From positions 4,949 through 11,035 of the forward strand of contig PKYM01000086.1 of assembly GCA_003132645.1 (NCBI GenBank): 6,087 nucleotides of DNA. The letters run 5' to 3'. The position numbers and the translations under genes were made by a program. The stretch comes from Actinomycetota bacterium. GTDB lineage: Bacteria > Actinomycetota > Thermoleophilia > UBA2241. The notes below the pieces were generated by a model, which saw nothing but the letters and a program-made list of their open reading frames with translations, was not told the DNA's origin and did not search any database. Positions 6,054 to 6,087 of the stretch are shown one piece after another. Each line of letters opens with the position of its first letter. Position 1 is the stretch's first letter.

Positions 6054-6087
6054 GACGGTTAGCCTACAACACGAGATGCCCCGCTCG

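Noticed and set aside
5598..6062. Plus-strand frames of 80-160 codons opposite the HAD phosphatase
   Set aside because: They are antisense shadows in a region of about 80% GC. The minus-strand gene has all four HAD motifs.

Overview
The window reads as a chromosomal segment of a high-GC bacterium, most likely an actinobacterium. I base that on strong GC preference at third codon positions, a GTG start, and a lipoprotein with the Cys-Gly-polySer linker common in actinobacterial lipoproteins. The lineage is an inference from style; no rRNA or other phylogenetic marker is present.

Layout: (1) Positions 1-747 (+) hold the C-terminal four fifths of a carbamate kinase (arcC) whose N-terminus lies before the window. 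(2) Positions 748-994 are non-coding and contain a good sigma70-type promoter, with an inverted repeat over its -35 box and a small A/T-rich hairpin in the leader. (3) Positions 995-4805 (+) are a complete three-gene ABC importer operon of the ribose/xylose/galactose (RbsB-RbsA-RbsC) type: lipoprotein solute-binding protein, double-cassette ATPase and permease. A hairpin separates the first two genes, and the last two overlap by ATGA. (4) Positions 4806-5252 are non-coding or remnant sequence between convergent genes, with several GC-rich hairpins and short repeats. (5) Positions 5253-6053 (-) hold a complete HAD-superfamily (Cof-type) phosphatase, followed immediately by a perfect 16-bp palindrome.

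How it works together: the lipoprotein would capture a small solute, probably a sugar or sugar-like molecule, outside the membrane. The permease, probably a homodimer, would carry it in, powered by the double-cassette ATPase. In that ATPase all the degenerate motifs fall in one of the two composite ATP sites, so a single site probably hydrolyses ATP. No kinase, isomerase or regulator lies in the window to identify the substrate. The carbamate kinase and HAD phosphatase look like independent neighbours. The importer operon samples at about 62% GC, against about 68% for the kinase and about 80% in the 5' half of the phosphatase gene, so it may have a different history.

I see no CRISPR array, mobile element, tRNA, rRNA or clearly new type of system. 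The points most worth checking are the asymmetric ATPase with a Walker B Asp-to-His change, the promoter/operator arrangement, the intercistronic hairpin, and the structured convergent intergenic region.
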